A stretch of 64,000 bases of DNA, from the NCBI GenBank assembly GCA_002221725.1, contig NJFT01000006.1, positions 1-64,000 of the forward strand, given 5' to 3'. The notes below the pieces were generated by a model. That model worked only from the letters and a program-made list of their open reading frames with translations, made no database searches and was not told where the DNA came from. Of this stretch, positions 47,189 through 58,395 are shown one piece after another (the stretch's first letter is position 1; each line of letters opens with the position of its first letter). The position numbers and the translations under genes are program-made. The stretch is from Scedosporium boydii (Eukaryota; Ascomycota; Sordariomycetes; Microascales; Microascaceae).

Positions 47189-48097
47189 TTAGCGCATCAA
47201 GTTCCTCCCCCCATCCTCATTGATGCCGCGACCGCCGCCAAAAGCACCCGCGCGTGCTACTCTCTGGTCGTCCCAGCTAGCCGGACACTGCCCGCAGCTG
47301 ACCGTCATTTTCGTGCTCCCCGAGATCATTTAGCGGGCTTTCTTGACAACGGCATCGCGGTGGTGTTAATGATGATTCGGCGAAGCGCCTTCGGGACCGA
47401 ATCGAGAAGGCGATCAAGGATTTCGGGATATGCACCCTTGTAATCTTTATTATCATTATTATGATTATCATTTTCTGTGTTTCTTCTCTTTATCCGAAGT
47501 CTTTTTTGCCTATGCTTCTGATCTTTCCTATTCCATATTAGTTATCTTCAAAGCCAAAGTCAAGCGAGGCTACCATTCGACATATTCCTGTCTGAACAAA
47601 AAAATCCTTGAAGCATAAATAACTTAACAAATAGCTTTTCTAATAGATGTACGTCTATTTACTTACATAGACTAATGAGAGCATAGTCTCTTACTTATGA
47701 TTTCAGTAGCCAATCATGATTGCTATGTTCGGAATTGCATCCTGCTTCAACACCGCCCATCCGCCGAGTCGTCATCTACTATGTAACACACTCGGGACCG
47801 AGGCAAACCTGATGATATCAATATACAAGTGTCGAAATATCAGACAAGTACGAATTCTTCAGGGCCTTAGGCGGATGAGCTCAGGGCACACTATCCATAG
47901 CTCCCTAACAGTAAGCTAGTGTTGCGATCCTAAAGCCATGGCGCTTTGGCTCGGGCTGAGACCCGAGAACTAGGGGCTTGAGGGAAGCTAGGGTCATAAC
48001 TCTCCGTTCAAGGAAGCACTGGCAGGCCAAGTTGGTCTCCTGGGCCAACAATAGAAAATTCCCAGACAAGTTTGCAAAGGAGCAGAAAATGCTATCC
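47189..48097. other. Convergent intergenic region
   Basis: 3' flanks of the GMC gene (plus) and of the unknown membrane protein (minus). It is T-rich around 47440-47560. No gene is seen. Confidence 0.45.
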
Positions 48098-49125
48098 TTA
48101 AGAAACGCCTTGAGTAACGGCGACCATGGCCAGGATGAGACCAAGAAGGGTAATCAGAAAGGTGACGGGGGCGAATGCGTTCTGCAAGTCGATGCTGCTG
48201 ATGGAAGAGAGCCATATGGGAACGAACGCCAACCCGAATGTCGAGACTCCAGCCGCCCAGCTAATTATCTTCTTCAAACATGGCCCTTGGGTAGCATGAA
48301 AGCCCCAGCCCGACATGAACGCCTGCTTCTTCAACCCAGGCGGAGCTTTCAACTTGGGAATCCCATCAAGGACGGTCTTCTGGCCTCTGCCAAGCTGTGG
48401 GTGGCGGATGCTTTGGAGGATAATCTCAGCAATTATGCGCATGTGGATGTCGATATCGACGGCGTGCGCGCATGTGTACTCATAGCCTTGGCAGATATCT
48501 TGGAGGTTGCCCAATGTCGACCAATCGAAGGTTTTTACGCGGTCGCTGTTGTTGTAGAGGAAATGAAACTGGTGGACTGTCAGGCCCTTCTTTGTTAGAA
48601 AGGAGTCAACGATTTGCTTACCTTGGAAAGGTTGACATGAGTGTAAGACCTCCACGGCAATAAACGTTGCAGCCAGTTACCTTGGGCACCACTTAACACT
48701 CTCCGGGCTTCGGAGAAATGAACGAAGTCATCGCGCATCGATTCTACTGTGAATAGAGTGCTTAGGTTCGTCTCTGTTATGCTCATCCAGCATTTATCAA
48801 CGCAGTGGTACGACTCCCTCCAGCAGCGACTTGCTGGTGGTTTATTGGCGTCCGGTCCGCCGATCTGGCCTGTTGTATCGGATCCAGTCTTGGTCCAAAA
48901 TGTCAACCTCTGAGAAACCAGGTGAGGATAGATGAGGGTTGACTGGGTCTGCTTATACCCGAGGTCGAACTGTTTGTAGTCGTCGATGTTGGAGGTCGAG
49001 ACGATCGCCAGGACGGGAGTATTGCGCCACCACGAGCGTGTGGGCTGTTCCTGAATCGCCGAGCTGCTTCTTGGTCGAGAACAATCGACATTTCTTGTCC
49101 GCCATACTTTGAGGAGTTGTCCGTT
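48098..49125 (-). CDS. Unassigned protein with C-terminal membrane segments, 5' end unresolved
   Basis: Two exons are supported: an open frame 49125-48622 and 48568-48098, joined by a 53-nt GT-AG intron (CTGAC branch), giving at least 324 aa. Readable segments include WWRNTPVLAIVSTSNIDDY near the start, LLPWRSYTHVNLSK before the splice and FHFLYNNSDRVKTFDW after it. Two hydrophobic helices lie near the C-terminus (IISWAAGVSTFGLAFVPIW and FLITLLGLILAMVAV). The frame has no ATG before 48786, which would drop the conserved-looking front, so a further upstream exon or an inactivating change at the 5' end is likely. I do not recognise a named family. Confidence 0.55.
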
Positions 49126-49700
49126 TCATTATGGATCAGTATCCTTTACACTCCGTTGCTAGTGATGTCTCCTCTATACAGCGCCGTGAAAATCTCACAT
49201 GCGTTTGTAACTTCGCCATCAATCACGGCAGAGTTCTTAACATTGAGTTCTGTCTCGATACATCCGTCTTAAGCCAGCTAGCTATCTCAAGATTTAGCAC
49301 AATTCTTTCGCCATCCTATGCTACGATGTATAATAGAGCTCTCTTGCTAGGTCCTTCCTAGTTTAGCCTTAAGTTGAGTGAAGTTACGAGACTAGGTTAA
49401 TCGAGTCTCGGGACTGAAGTAAAGCGCCTAAGAACGCTACCTGGCTCTCTTCTCTCTATTTTTTTTTTTTCTTTTTTTAAAGAAATAGAAGGGGGACGGG
49501 GGGGCTTAAGGATAGAACGTAAACGCTTTGCCGAGTCAAGACGAGTAGCTAATTCACACCTAAAATAAGGATCGAAAATATAGCGAGGTTCTTAATTTAG
49601 AGACCAGCTGAGGAGAGAAATCCAACAAGCTGCCAATCCGTGTGCCTACGACTGCTCCATCAAACCCGAATAAGGAATGGTAAAGCGACACAATCACCAA
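49126..49700. other. Intergenic, 5' of unassigned membrane protein
   Basis: May hide a first exon of the neighbouring minus-strand gene; no convincing start exon was found. A short T-rich run is at 49459-49478. No other gene is recognised. Confidence 0.4.
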
Positions 49701-49796
49701 GGTCGGTTAGCTCAGTTGGTTAGAGCGTGGTACTAATAAGCTATCCGGCTTATCAAGTAAATGCCAAGGTCATGAGTTCGACCCTCATACTGACCA
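49701..49796 (+). tRNA. tRNA-Ile (anticodon AAT) with 22-nt intron
   Basis: The cloverleaf folds by eye: acceptor stem GGTCGGT with ACTGACC, A box in TTAGCTCAGTTGG, anticodon loop CTAATAA, B box in GAGTTCGACCC, discriminator A at 49796. The intron 49739-49760 starts one base 3' of the anticodon, the canonical place for nuclear tRNA introns. A T5 run at 49809-49813 fits a Pol III terminator. Confidence 0.93.
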
Positions 49797-51205
49797 TCGA
49801 CAATTTCCTTTTTGAAGTATAAGTTATTCTTTCTTGTTTAGTTGTTGGGTTTGTCTTATCCATCTTTCCATTAAACTCGCTGTTTATTTATTTATTTTTG
49901 GTGTGTCTTGGTAGTAGTAATAGCTAGTTTAGATCTTACATTGATGTTTGACAACGTACCTATTGTCTCCAGCCGAGTGCGCTGGAGCGGTCGAGACGGC
50001 GCGGACTCCCACCATGACTCCTAGTGTCCCAGACTCCCGGTTCGCAAGAAGTCAATCATGTGAGCTTTCCATAGGGCCCTGCTTTGGTAGACTGCGAGGA
50101 GTCGGTCAAGTGGAATGAAGAATGACAAAAGAGATAGCCAAGGTTTGCCAAGCCGGATTTTGATGTCCCGCTGCCATACGTGCCGGTTCCCACTTTGGAG
50201 TTTCCCCGGACTCCGCGGATACCGCTTGGTTGGCAGTTAATCTCGCTGCAGGAACATCATTGACTCAACCCTGGTCTGGTCAGTTTCCCATCTCGCTCTA
50301 TTTGGAACCCCCACCCGGAACCTTAAAGTAATATAAACCTCAGCCTGAGGTGCATAATGCCCCCAGTATCTGCCCATGCCCGGGGTCTCTGTGAGTCCCG
50401 TCGGACTTGGTAATAGTCTTCTTCGGTCTCAAACACACCAGACAGACCACACACGTCATATCAAATCCTATCCAAGAAAACGAGTCGGTGCATTGAAGTA
50501 TAGATATCACGGGACTGAAGGGTCCGAAGGAGGATCCCCTTTTCTATGCCTTTACATGTCATTAATGGAACTCTACTCCAGACATTGTGAACTATTACGC
50601 GAAATATTACGGAAGCAGAAACCGGGCTATCCTAGTCTGTGATTCTTAGGGATCAGAAGCAGTTTGTTTTGAGAGGGGATACGTGGCATGAACCCAGATA
50701 TACGGCCAAAGCTGGACCAATTCGTGCTGAATTGAGAAAGGGGGGTTTGGATGATTGCGATCCAAGACTCTTTAGCCGTCTCAAGGTTGATTAAGTTGGA
50801 TTTTCTATTACCCGCAAAGACCAATGGGCCACCAGAAAGTACCCCATAACAAGCATTCTCTGCTTGACCTTTTGTGGGGTGTTTAGAGACGGCCATGCCG
50901 TATTAATACATCTCCGAGAGTCTGGGTGGATTTGTTCAGGGGTCCGCGCCCACAAATATTTACGACCCCCTCAGTCATCAGCCACACCGTCTAGATTCCC
51001 GCCAGCTATCTGTATCTTGATATTACTCACCCCTTGAATGACGGTGTCACTGCTCGATTTGCTTCCAACCCAAGACATGAACACGCGGCATCACCAATGT
51101 TGCGAGTAGAAACTAACGTTTTCATCCACATCATTCTCATGCAGTTGCTTTGTTGCTTTCCATCAAAACGATCTCTGGCAAGGAAAAGGGGCTTTCAGGG
51201 ACGCC
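49797..51205. other. Intergenic between tRNA and regulator gene
   Basis: No gene is supported. A CCGCGG palindrome occurs near 50214. Around 51200 a short frame (CCRRSRSK) weakly resembles part of a zinc cluster but is out of frame with the downstream gene. Confidence 0.4.
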
Positions 51206-52801
51206 ATGACACAAAGACCTGCTGTCGAAGGAGCAGGTCCAAATACAATTTGGGATGACGCTTGCAGCTTCCTTGGCTGTCTACACGATCCAAATCTGGC
51301 TGTCGGTCTCGAACAAACCTTCCCGGTTGGCCGTAATGCAGCGCCTGAATTACTGGCTAGCGCCAATCCCGATCTTGGCATTTTCCCAGCCGAAGAAGAA
51401 GAGGCCTCAATGTTGCGGCCGGGCCAAGAAGACGAAAACTTGCCGCGCGATGCGGCGGAGCCGCGGTGGGGGACACAGAAGACCAGCGTCGTTGCCCGGT
51501 ACGGAACACAAAACATAGTTTCGGCTCTTTCGTTCCGTCGACCAGCGGATCCATTATTCTCCGGGTTGTCGTCAAAAGAGATATTTCTTTTACACCTCTT
51601 CTTTGATCGATCGTCTCTCATCCGCCACTTCGTCCTCGGGCCCAAGTTTGCGGATGGCGTACTAGGGAATCTCTTCGCCAGCCTATACTCCTCTCCTGAG
51701 CTGCTACTTAGTAGCTTCCTTTCTCTCTCAGCCGGTTTCGCCAGGAAAGGGACCATCGGACTTGAGAACTATAGATCTGTTGAATATGTCCATGCTCCCA
51801 GGGCATTGAAAGAGCTGCAGACACAAGGCGCGAAAACAATGTTAACTAAACTGGATATCACAACAGCTGCAAACATCGGGGTGGGACTCATGACGTGGGA
51901 TATATTAACAACCGGAAAGAATGCTCACGCCATCAGTCGCTTTACACTAGGCCTGGCTGCTCGCTTTTACGAATCGAACGTGGCATGTGAGCCAAGTTAC
52001 TATCAGGCCACTGTCCGTGAGGTGGAATCTATCATGTATCCTCTTTTTGTCATAGACACATATAATTGCCTCATTCGAAGGCGCATTCCGGTCCTCAAAG
52101 TCGAATGGCCGGATCCAGAACTCGTCGATCGATTCTTAGGCGTCTGTGTCCATTTGTTACCGTATCTATTCGACTTGTGTCACGTCAGTCGGGACCTCAG
52201 AATCGCAGAATTGGGAGGTGCAGCAGAAGGCACCCAAATATTCGATAACGCCAGAACACGCCTCCGCGTGATAGAATCCACCGTTCGCTCGTGGGTTCCC
52301 ACGGTACCCCGGAGCTTTGCTGTCTCAGCAACGGCAACCGAGATTGATATTATCGAGGGACAGGCGAGGTTGCATCAATACGCCGTGCTTCTTGTGATAC
52401 ACCGGATATGGCACCCCTTCGGAAGCGAGGATGCCATGGCGCTGGCTTGGTCGAAACAGATCCTTACCGGCATCGAGAAGATGTGTAGTGGCACTGGGCA
52501 TGAAATGCATCATGGGCTGGACGATGATGGTCAAGAGGCGCAGGTCGCCTCGTCATCCACGAATACTGACTACAGAATCCTGTTTCCTCTATTTGTGGCT
52601 GCCATTGAGCTCACGGATCCGACGGAGAGGCTCGCCACTGTAACGGAGACGCTAGGGATAGTGCTTCCACCGATGTTGTACCAGAATATTATCGACATGG
52701 TAGCACAGTTCTTGGAGTATGCCTGGGAAGCTCGAGATCGGGGATTCCAAGCACACTGGGTTGATCTTGTTGATAGGGGCCCGGCGTTTCTCATAATATA
52801 A
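51206..52801 (+). CDS. Fungal transcription-factor-like protein (Fungal_trans_2 type), no zinc cluster seen
   Basis: A long single frame encodes up to 531 aa. From about residue 120 it resembles the helical C-terminal domain of many Zn2Cys6 regulators: LLHLFFDRSSLIRHFV, ANIGVGLMTWDIL, then the YYQATVREVESIMYPLFVIDTY segment and an LEYAWEARDRGF end. No Cys-rich cluster precedes it in frame. ATG 51206 is the first in-frame start, but the initial 80 residues look non-conserved, so the true start may lie further in or in an upstream exon. It could be a regulator that lost its DNA-binding domain, a co-regulator, or a gene model missing its first exon. Confidence 0.6.
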   Translation: MTQRPAVEGAGPNTIWDDACSFLGCLHDPNLAVGLEQTFPVGRNAAPELLASANPDLGIFPAEEEEASMLRPGQEDENLPRDAAEPRWGTQKTSVVARYGTQNIVSALSFRRPADPLFSGLSSKEIFLLHLFFDRSSLIRHFVLGPKFADGVLGNLFASLYSSPELLLSSFLSLSAGFARKGTIGLENYRSVEYVHAPRALKELQTQGAKTMLTKLDITTAANIGVGLMTWDILTTGKNAHAISRFTLGLAARFYESNVACEPSYYQATVREVESIMYPLFVIDTYNCLIRRRIPVLKVEWPDPELVDRFLGVCVHLLPYLFDLCHVSRDLRIAELGGAAEGTQIFDNARTRLRVIESTVRSWVPTVPRSFAVSATATEIDIIEGQARLHQYAVLLVIHRIWHPFGSEDAMALAWSKQILTGIEKMCSGTGHEMHHGLDDDGQEAQVASSSTNTDYRILFPLFVAAIELTDPTERLATVTETLGIVLPPMLYQNIIDMVAQFLEYAWEARDRGFQAHWVDLVDRGPAFLII

Positions 52802-54957
52802 ATCCAGTGATCGTGTGAAACAATATTGCATTGAACACCACTTCTCGAACGCCGACAGCAATGTGAGCGTCATGGTCGCAAAGCGCCGACGACGGAGCGC
52901 TTAGATCGGTTCATGCACACGGCCGTGCGCCATTATAACGGTCAGTGATAATTAAGGAAATAGTTGAGGTGATGAAGAAGAATATGGTTATATCTGCTTT
53001 CTTAATTCCGAACACAGATAAAATTCAAAATTATATAACCTAACCTAAAGGTGACCACTTGTAAGGAACGGCAGCGATTTCTTCCTCCGAATCGGCCCTC
53101 TTTCCGCGAAGTGCCATCGAGCGTCCTGCCTGAGCAGCTGTCTCCCCGTAGCCATCAACCTCACCAGGCCCGAGTCAGCCGAACCGGTCAACAAGAGGAC
53201 CGCGGATACTCAGCTCTGTCTAGTTTGCCCACCTTCCCAGCGGCTTCCTGCTGTGGGGACGTCTGGCACGGTCTGGGCGGCCAATCTCGAGCGATCACGG
53301 CATGGGAAGGCTCTTGACCATTGAACTGCATCCACCTGTCATTGCCTACTTTTGACTGGCCTCGAAACTGTCTAAATTTCCTGCTTAGCCAGCCGCACAT
53401 GCGAGGAGAGATGTTCGGGCTTTTTGGAAAACCCAGAGCGAAAGGGGGATGTCGCGCCTCAGCTGATGATCACCAGGTGACATTCTACATTCAACAGTGA
53501 CATTCTACATTCAACATGAAAAGAATGTCGCCCTTGTTACCACTTCTCCATCCAGTGGGCTTTTGTCTGTCAATACCTCGGTACTTCGTTGATATAAAAA
53601 CCTACAAAGCACTCTTCTCGGTCAGTCCTGGACCTGGTTGAAAACAAGACGAGATTTCAGCCTGGATCCATTGGGTAGCATTCTCGCCTCGCAATACTTT
53701 GTACCTCAGTCTCTTATCAGTTTATGTGGCGCAGGGATACCAGAGACCAGACTATTAATGGAGGATGGATGTTGGCCTGTCCATAAACTACTCGCTATAA
53801 GTATGTCGCTGTGGAGTGTCGATTGGGTGGAGAGTTGGACTGCTGTCGCCCTGTGGTGCAATCTCCCGAGATGTCGGTGGCACTGTCAATTGCCAACAGG
53901 CTGAACGGCTCCTAATAGGTGAAGTCCGGAGATTCAATGGCTGCCAGCAATAAAACAGTGTACCACTCTGTGACCACTCGTGGTGGTGTCTCTATTGTGA
54001 CTTGAACTCGGATGAGTCTGGGTCTCCAAGCGGTCAGGCTCGGGTTCCTTGAACAACGACGGACTCAACCACTTTAACAGCCAACGACCCATCCCTGAGC
54101 AAAATCAGACAGTTCAACCCCGCCAATTTGTCCCGTGTTCAGCCCTAACCCCAGTTCACCTTCATTTATCGGTCACATCAGTTGATCGTCCGAAAACAGG
54201 AACCAAGGCGAGCCCGTTAGCCAATAAGAGGCGGGTGCACTCATCCTGTACAGCTCAGTGCATGAGACCGCGCCTCACTTGAACAGAGTGGATTGGGCAC
54301 TATCCCGCCATGGGTCTAAGGCGTCGGCAGGGAAACTTGGCTTTGGGAGACCGTTGACACACCCCTGCACGCCGTTTACTTGTACCATCAAGCTATCAGG
54401 ACCGGGCTGCGGCTGAGGGATAAAATATGCGGTGTCATGAGTCCACCTTCATGCAATCCCTGTCAATGGCCAAATACTAATCAAGCAAGTCTTTGCTTTG
54501 GGAACCTCCCCCGTTCTTATTGAATGCTCTGTCTCTGTCAGGTTACCTCATGTCTGTGTGTTCGAGACTTTATACCCCCTCCATCATGCTGTTTTCCGTT
54601 CGCGAGCCATGAGAGACCATGTTCCTTCCCTAATGCCATAGGTCCATCTCTCGCTTAGGCAGGGAGGGAGGCAGGGCAAGTTCCACCCCTTTCACATGTG
54701 GCGAGAGCTAGGATGTCAGTTCTGCATTGACCAGGGTGTCTCCGACGCTGGGATTATGGAGAAATAGAGAAAACATATGTACCGAGTATATATTGAATAG
54801 AACTCCCGATTTTGAATAATTCTTAGCTCACTTCCTTTCCCTGTGTCAAGAAGATTGAAATTTCATTCGTTTTTTTCTTGGAAGCCGCTTGTAAAGAAAA
54901 AGTCCCGGTGCCGTCTTACATTCGTTTGTGTTCCCATCCCACATTAACAACCTAAAG
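52802..54957. other. Long intergenic region, no supported gene
   Basis: It holds a 20-nt perfect tandem duplication (listed separately) and a third CCGCGGATAC motif near 53190. Short frames are not supported. The last 100 nt are the T-rich leader of the Cys-rich secreted protein gene. Confidence 0.45.
53477..53516. repeat. Perfect 20-nt tandem duplication
   Basis: The unit gtgacattctacattcaaca occurs twice head to tail (53477-53496 and 53497-53516). It lies in non-coding DNA and is most likely a recent slippage or duplication. Confidence 0.9.
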
Positions 54958-55676
54958 ATGCGGTCCTCGGTTGTCAAGTTTATTCTCGCCGCCGCCTCCC
55001 TCATTGCGGTCGTAGACGCCTCCGTCGACAGTGTTCATGCAAGGCTCTACCGTCGCCAGGGCGGCGCTTTTGATCCCGATGAGACCACCGCTTACGGTGC
55101 CAACTGCGTCGAGGCTTTCGGCCCCGGCTATGTCGAGTGTGTTCCTGAGTCGATTGGCGTGACCAGACTCTGTATCATTCCCAGTGAAGGGGAGACATGT
55201 TGTGAAAATAAATGTTCGTGGAATTATGCAACATCGCACACATCTCACTGCTAACCATTTAATTAGGGGGTTGCCCTGCCGCGTCCTTCTGCTTGGTCCA
55301 GGACCTCTGCTGCCCTGATGTATGCCTCATTCTTCACACTCTCATCATCCCAATATTACAGGAGCTAATCAATTACCTTCAGGGCCTTGATCCTCAAACT
55401 TGCGCTACCCAGAACAACGTCGACCTCCCTCCCAACTTTGTTCCCGGTGGCAACTCCCCCCCGGTTTCTTCGGAACCCGCCGGCCAGAGCAGCGCCAGCA
55501 TCCCCGCCGTTCCAACAGCGGAGAAGACTACCGGAGCTGGAGTCGGTGGTGCCATCCCCACTCCCACCAGGAGCAGCGTGGCCTCTTCATCTCTCCCTCC
55601 TCAGGTGAACGGAGCCGCCCGCGAAGGCTTCGGTGCCGCTATCGCCCTTGCTGGTCTTGCCGCCGCCCTTATTTGA
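54958..55676 (+). CDS. Small Cys-rich secreted protein, probably GPI-anchored
   Basis: Exons 54958-55213, 55267-55319 and 55383-55676 give 200 aa. The start yields a signal peptide (MRSSVVKFILAAASLIAVVD), then an RR pair that may be a processing site. The 95-residue body contains ten Cys including two CC pairs (ETCCENKWGCP and DLCCPDGLDPQTC), joined correctly only by the two short introns. A Ser/Thr/Pro-rich stalk follows, and the hydrophobic end FGAAIALAGLAAALI fits a GPI signal. Function is not known; wall proteins and effectors share this layout. Start choice avoids a non-ATG extension of the frame. Confidence 0.83.
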
Positions 55677-55999
55677 GCCAGTTCGAAGGCATAAGATCTG
55701 TTAATGCTTGATGGAAAGTTAATATGGGTCACTGAGGATTTTCGAGCCTCGGTGACCAAGGTTATGAGGATATGTAGTTCCATATTTCATGAATGTCGAA
55801 TGTCAAATGTCAAATAATACCCACACACGAATTTACACACCTGCCATCTTCAGAACCCATTCTATTCACGGTCCGCACAGCGCCTGGAACTTTCTCCTGT
55901 TGGCGATCCCCTAAATTCGGCTTTTCGTACCCATTGCTTCCTCCCGCACTCCGGAAACCGTAGGATCGTAATAGTAAGGCCTTTTTCTTTCTTTTTCTT

Positions 56000-56033
<34 letters not shown>

Positions 56034-56112
56034 CTTTCTCCACGATGCTGTATTCGCATCCAAAAGAAGTGGTCGGAAGGCTTTGATTCATTCGCGATCA
56101 TTATTTTGGGTA
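55677..56112. other. Convergent intergenic with long pyrimidine tract
   Basis: 3' flanks of the Cys-rich protein gene (plus) and of the nuclear-type protein gene (minus). A homopyrimidine tract of about 65 nt with a T run near 56000-56033 lies at 55979-56042. Lys-rich minus-strand frames here are simply this tract translated. Confidence 0.75.
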
Positions 56113-57013
56113 TCAGTCACCGACAGCTTCGTTCTTCCTTTTCGTCCCATGAGCAGCACTCGACTTTTTGAAAAGTGCGTCGAGCTTCTGCTGGCCCTTT
56201 TCTGTCTTCTCAACCTTGACCTTCTCACTCGCTAGAACTGGCGGCAGCCCTTGCACGCGCCTCTTCGCGTCATCCAACAGGTCAATCTCACGCTGTCGCT
56301 GGCCCTTGACCGTTGGGACGGACCAGGTGTTGGAAGACGACAACTTGTGGGCCAGCTTGTACTTGGAGCCTGTGAGATGAGTCTCGTACGTGTTGGCATC
56401 GACCTTCTTAACATTCTAAGATGTGTTTTGGTGAGTTTTTCGACCTTTTAACTGGGGCCACTCGGCACATTTTCTTTCGTACCTGATGAGCCACAATAAG
56501 CCAGTGATATTCGGTGCCAATCGGAGCACCACTTCCAGCCGGGGCTCTGCGCGCCCTCCTCTTGGTCGTCTGATAGTCAATCTTCCACAGGTCAGGCTCT
56601 ACCTTGGTCTCTTTCCATACCCCTTGGTCATAATTCCACGTATGAGACCCGCCGATGGCCATCCCTGAATAGACCTGCCCATGGAAAGACTTAAGCGCAT
56701 TGTATCCCCCGGCACCGTAATTGTAAATCTGCCGACCACTTGGGCCCGCACTTGGACCTCCCTTGGCCTCGGATTCGTCACCAATGACATCATCGAAACC
56801 CTCTTCTTCTTCGTCGATGATAGCTGTGTCGATTGACTCGGCACCGTCAAAAATGCTCTCGGTCTTCTGGCTGCTAGAAGCTAGACTTTGCTCATCTTTG
56901 GCATCTTTGTCGTCATCTACGTGTGGCTGGCTTTGGTTGTCCAGCTTGCGACCCGAAGGTTCAGATGATGGGGCGGGAGGAGAGCTTTTTCGGACGCGTT
57001 TCCTCGGAGGCAT
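56113..57013 (-). CDS. Conserved-looking nuclear-type protein of unknown function
   Basis: Exons 57013-56483 and 56415-56113 give 277 aa. It begins with a basic stretch (MPPRKRVRKSSPP) that could be a nuclear localisation signal, followed by an acidic, disordered region. A folded core lies at about residues 93-205, rich in Trp and Tyr (SHTWNYDQGVWKETKVEPDL, TEYHWLIVAHQ, NTYETHLTGSKYKLAHK). Near the C-terminus, GQQKLDALFKK resembles a degenerate PCNA-interacting box (QxxLxxFF). I do not recognise the family name, and the PCNA idea is inference. Confidence 0.75.
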
Positions 57014-57379
57014 CTTTTGAAATATGACCTACCTGGTGTCTTATACAATTGATGATGGAAATCCAGGATAACTAGATCGGTTCGGACACTTCCTGAGATG
57101 GTGGTGGGATGTTATATGTGGGGATTTGCGGTGCCTCAGATGACGTCGAGATGAGCTGTTGCAGAGGTCCAAGTACCCATGCTCCAAAACGAGGCCGGGT
57201 ATACATTGTATGATTCAATTGTCGCATTAAACCGGATGTTAATGCCTCTCACTGTGTGAATATACGAATATAATCTCATCAAGGCAACTTCCGATATCTT
57301 CCAATAATTTTTGTTAACATGTGCCGGACGTTCGAATTGAGCGAGCACCTCAGCCTTACTTTATTTCTCTTCTTCGATA
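57014..57379. other. Short intergenic region
   Basis: Promoter side of the nuclear-type protein gene and 3' flank of the NmrA-like gene, both on minus. Nothing else is seen. Confidence 0.4.
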
Positions 57380-58395
57380 TTATGACTTCAGTACCTTTGC
57401 GACAATATCATCAGCCGTCTCCCAGACTACCCCTAAAAGCTCGGAATCTGACTCTTCCCTCGATGGTGCCACAACACAACGGGCCTCGCCCTTATCAAAG
57501 AGCTGGGCCACGACCAAGTCTAACACCCACCCTCCTGAACCTTCCTGCAGTTTTCTTCTCCCGCTTTCCAAGAGCGACTCAGTTGTTGATCTTTCAGTCT
57601 CCCATTCACTCCCAGTTGCCCTTTGAAATGCAGCCAGGATCTCATTCTGGCTAGTCTTGATGGAAAGGACCTTGACGAATCGATTTGCTGTCTCCTTAGG
57701 GTTCTGCAGCACCCCTACGACGGATTGACCGATGCCCTCAAGTGTCGTCCCGGTGAATTGTTCAACTCCATCATCATAGATCGTGGCGCTTTGTCTGGTG
57801 ACGTCGAACCCCATTGTTGGGAACCGTTTCAGCGCCTGCAAAGGGTTAGATCTATTGACGCAGGTTATCAACTAACGTGCAGAAAATACTCACCCAGTCG
57901 ATCGGGTTTCCGGTGGAGATACCTGTGAAGGTGAATTGCGGTTTAGAATCGGCGACCGCCTTCGCATGGTCCCACCCTGCCCGACGCTGCGACTGGATCT
58001 CCTTGAACTCGGGCAATCCCCGAACGTTCGGGCCCCACCCAAAGTCGTCGATGATGAATCGCTTCACTCCAGCAGCGGCGGCTGCGTCAATCATTGTTGA
58101 CTGGAGGCTAATGCCACCCGGACCGACAACGCAGACGGCCGCGTCCTGACCTACCAGTGCCTTAGTGAGGTGGTTGAGGGTATAGTCTGTTCGGACAACA
58201 GGGACCCCATCCGGGAAGGTAGCCTTGGACTCTTCGCGAGTGATAATAGTCAAGTCAAACCCGGCCGCGATGACTGCGGTGGTAATGGGTGTACCAAAAT
58301 TGCCCGATGCCAATAGGGTTGTCAGTGTCTCGATGCCTGCACTTTTAGGGAGACCGACATACACCAAAAATAGCAACCTTGTGGAGGCTAGTCAT
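57380..58395 (-). CDS. NmrA-like / isoflavone-reductase-like NAD(P)-binding protein
   Basis: Atypical extended SDR, about 301 aa from exons 58395-58363, 58310-57894 and 57835-57380. The Rossmann motif reads VAIFG|ASGNFGTPI across the first intron, so the intron must be 58362-58311 (GTATGT donor, CTGAC branch), yet it ends in TTG instead of TAG. The alternative acceptor at 58337 leaves a 26-28 nt intron and damages the motif. The DLTIITRE strand, VVGPGGISLQSTMIDAAAAAG and RFIIDDFGWG fit the isoflavone-reductase-like group. If the TG acceptor is not used, the gene is inactive. Substrate or regulatory role unknown. Confidence 0.75.

Noticed and set aside
48569..48621. Shorter intron (32-35 nt) in the unassigned membrane protein gene
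   Set aside because: This is below the usual minimum fungal intron length; the 53-nt choice keeps frame and has a CTGAC branch.
53477..53516. Possible CRISPR-like repeats
   Set aside because: There are only two adjacent copies with no spacer, and the organism is a fungus. No CRISPR array is present.
55810..56101. Lys-rich minus-strand open frames
   Set aside because: They are translations of the pyrimidine tract and have no other content.
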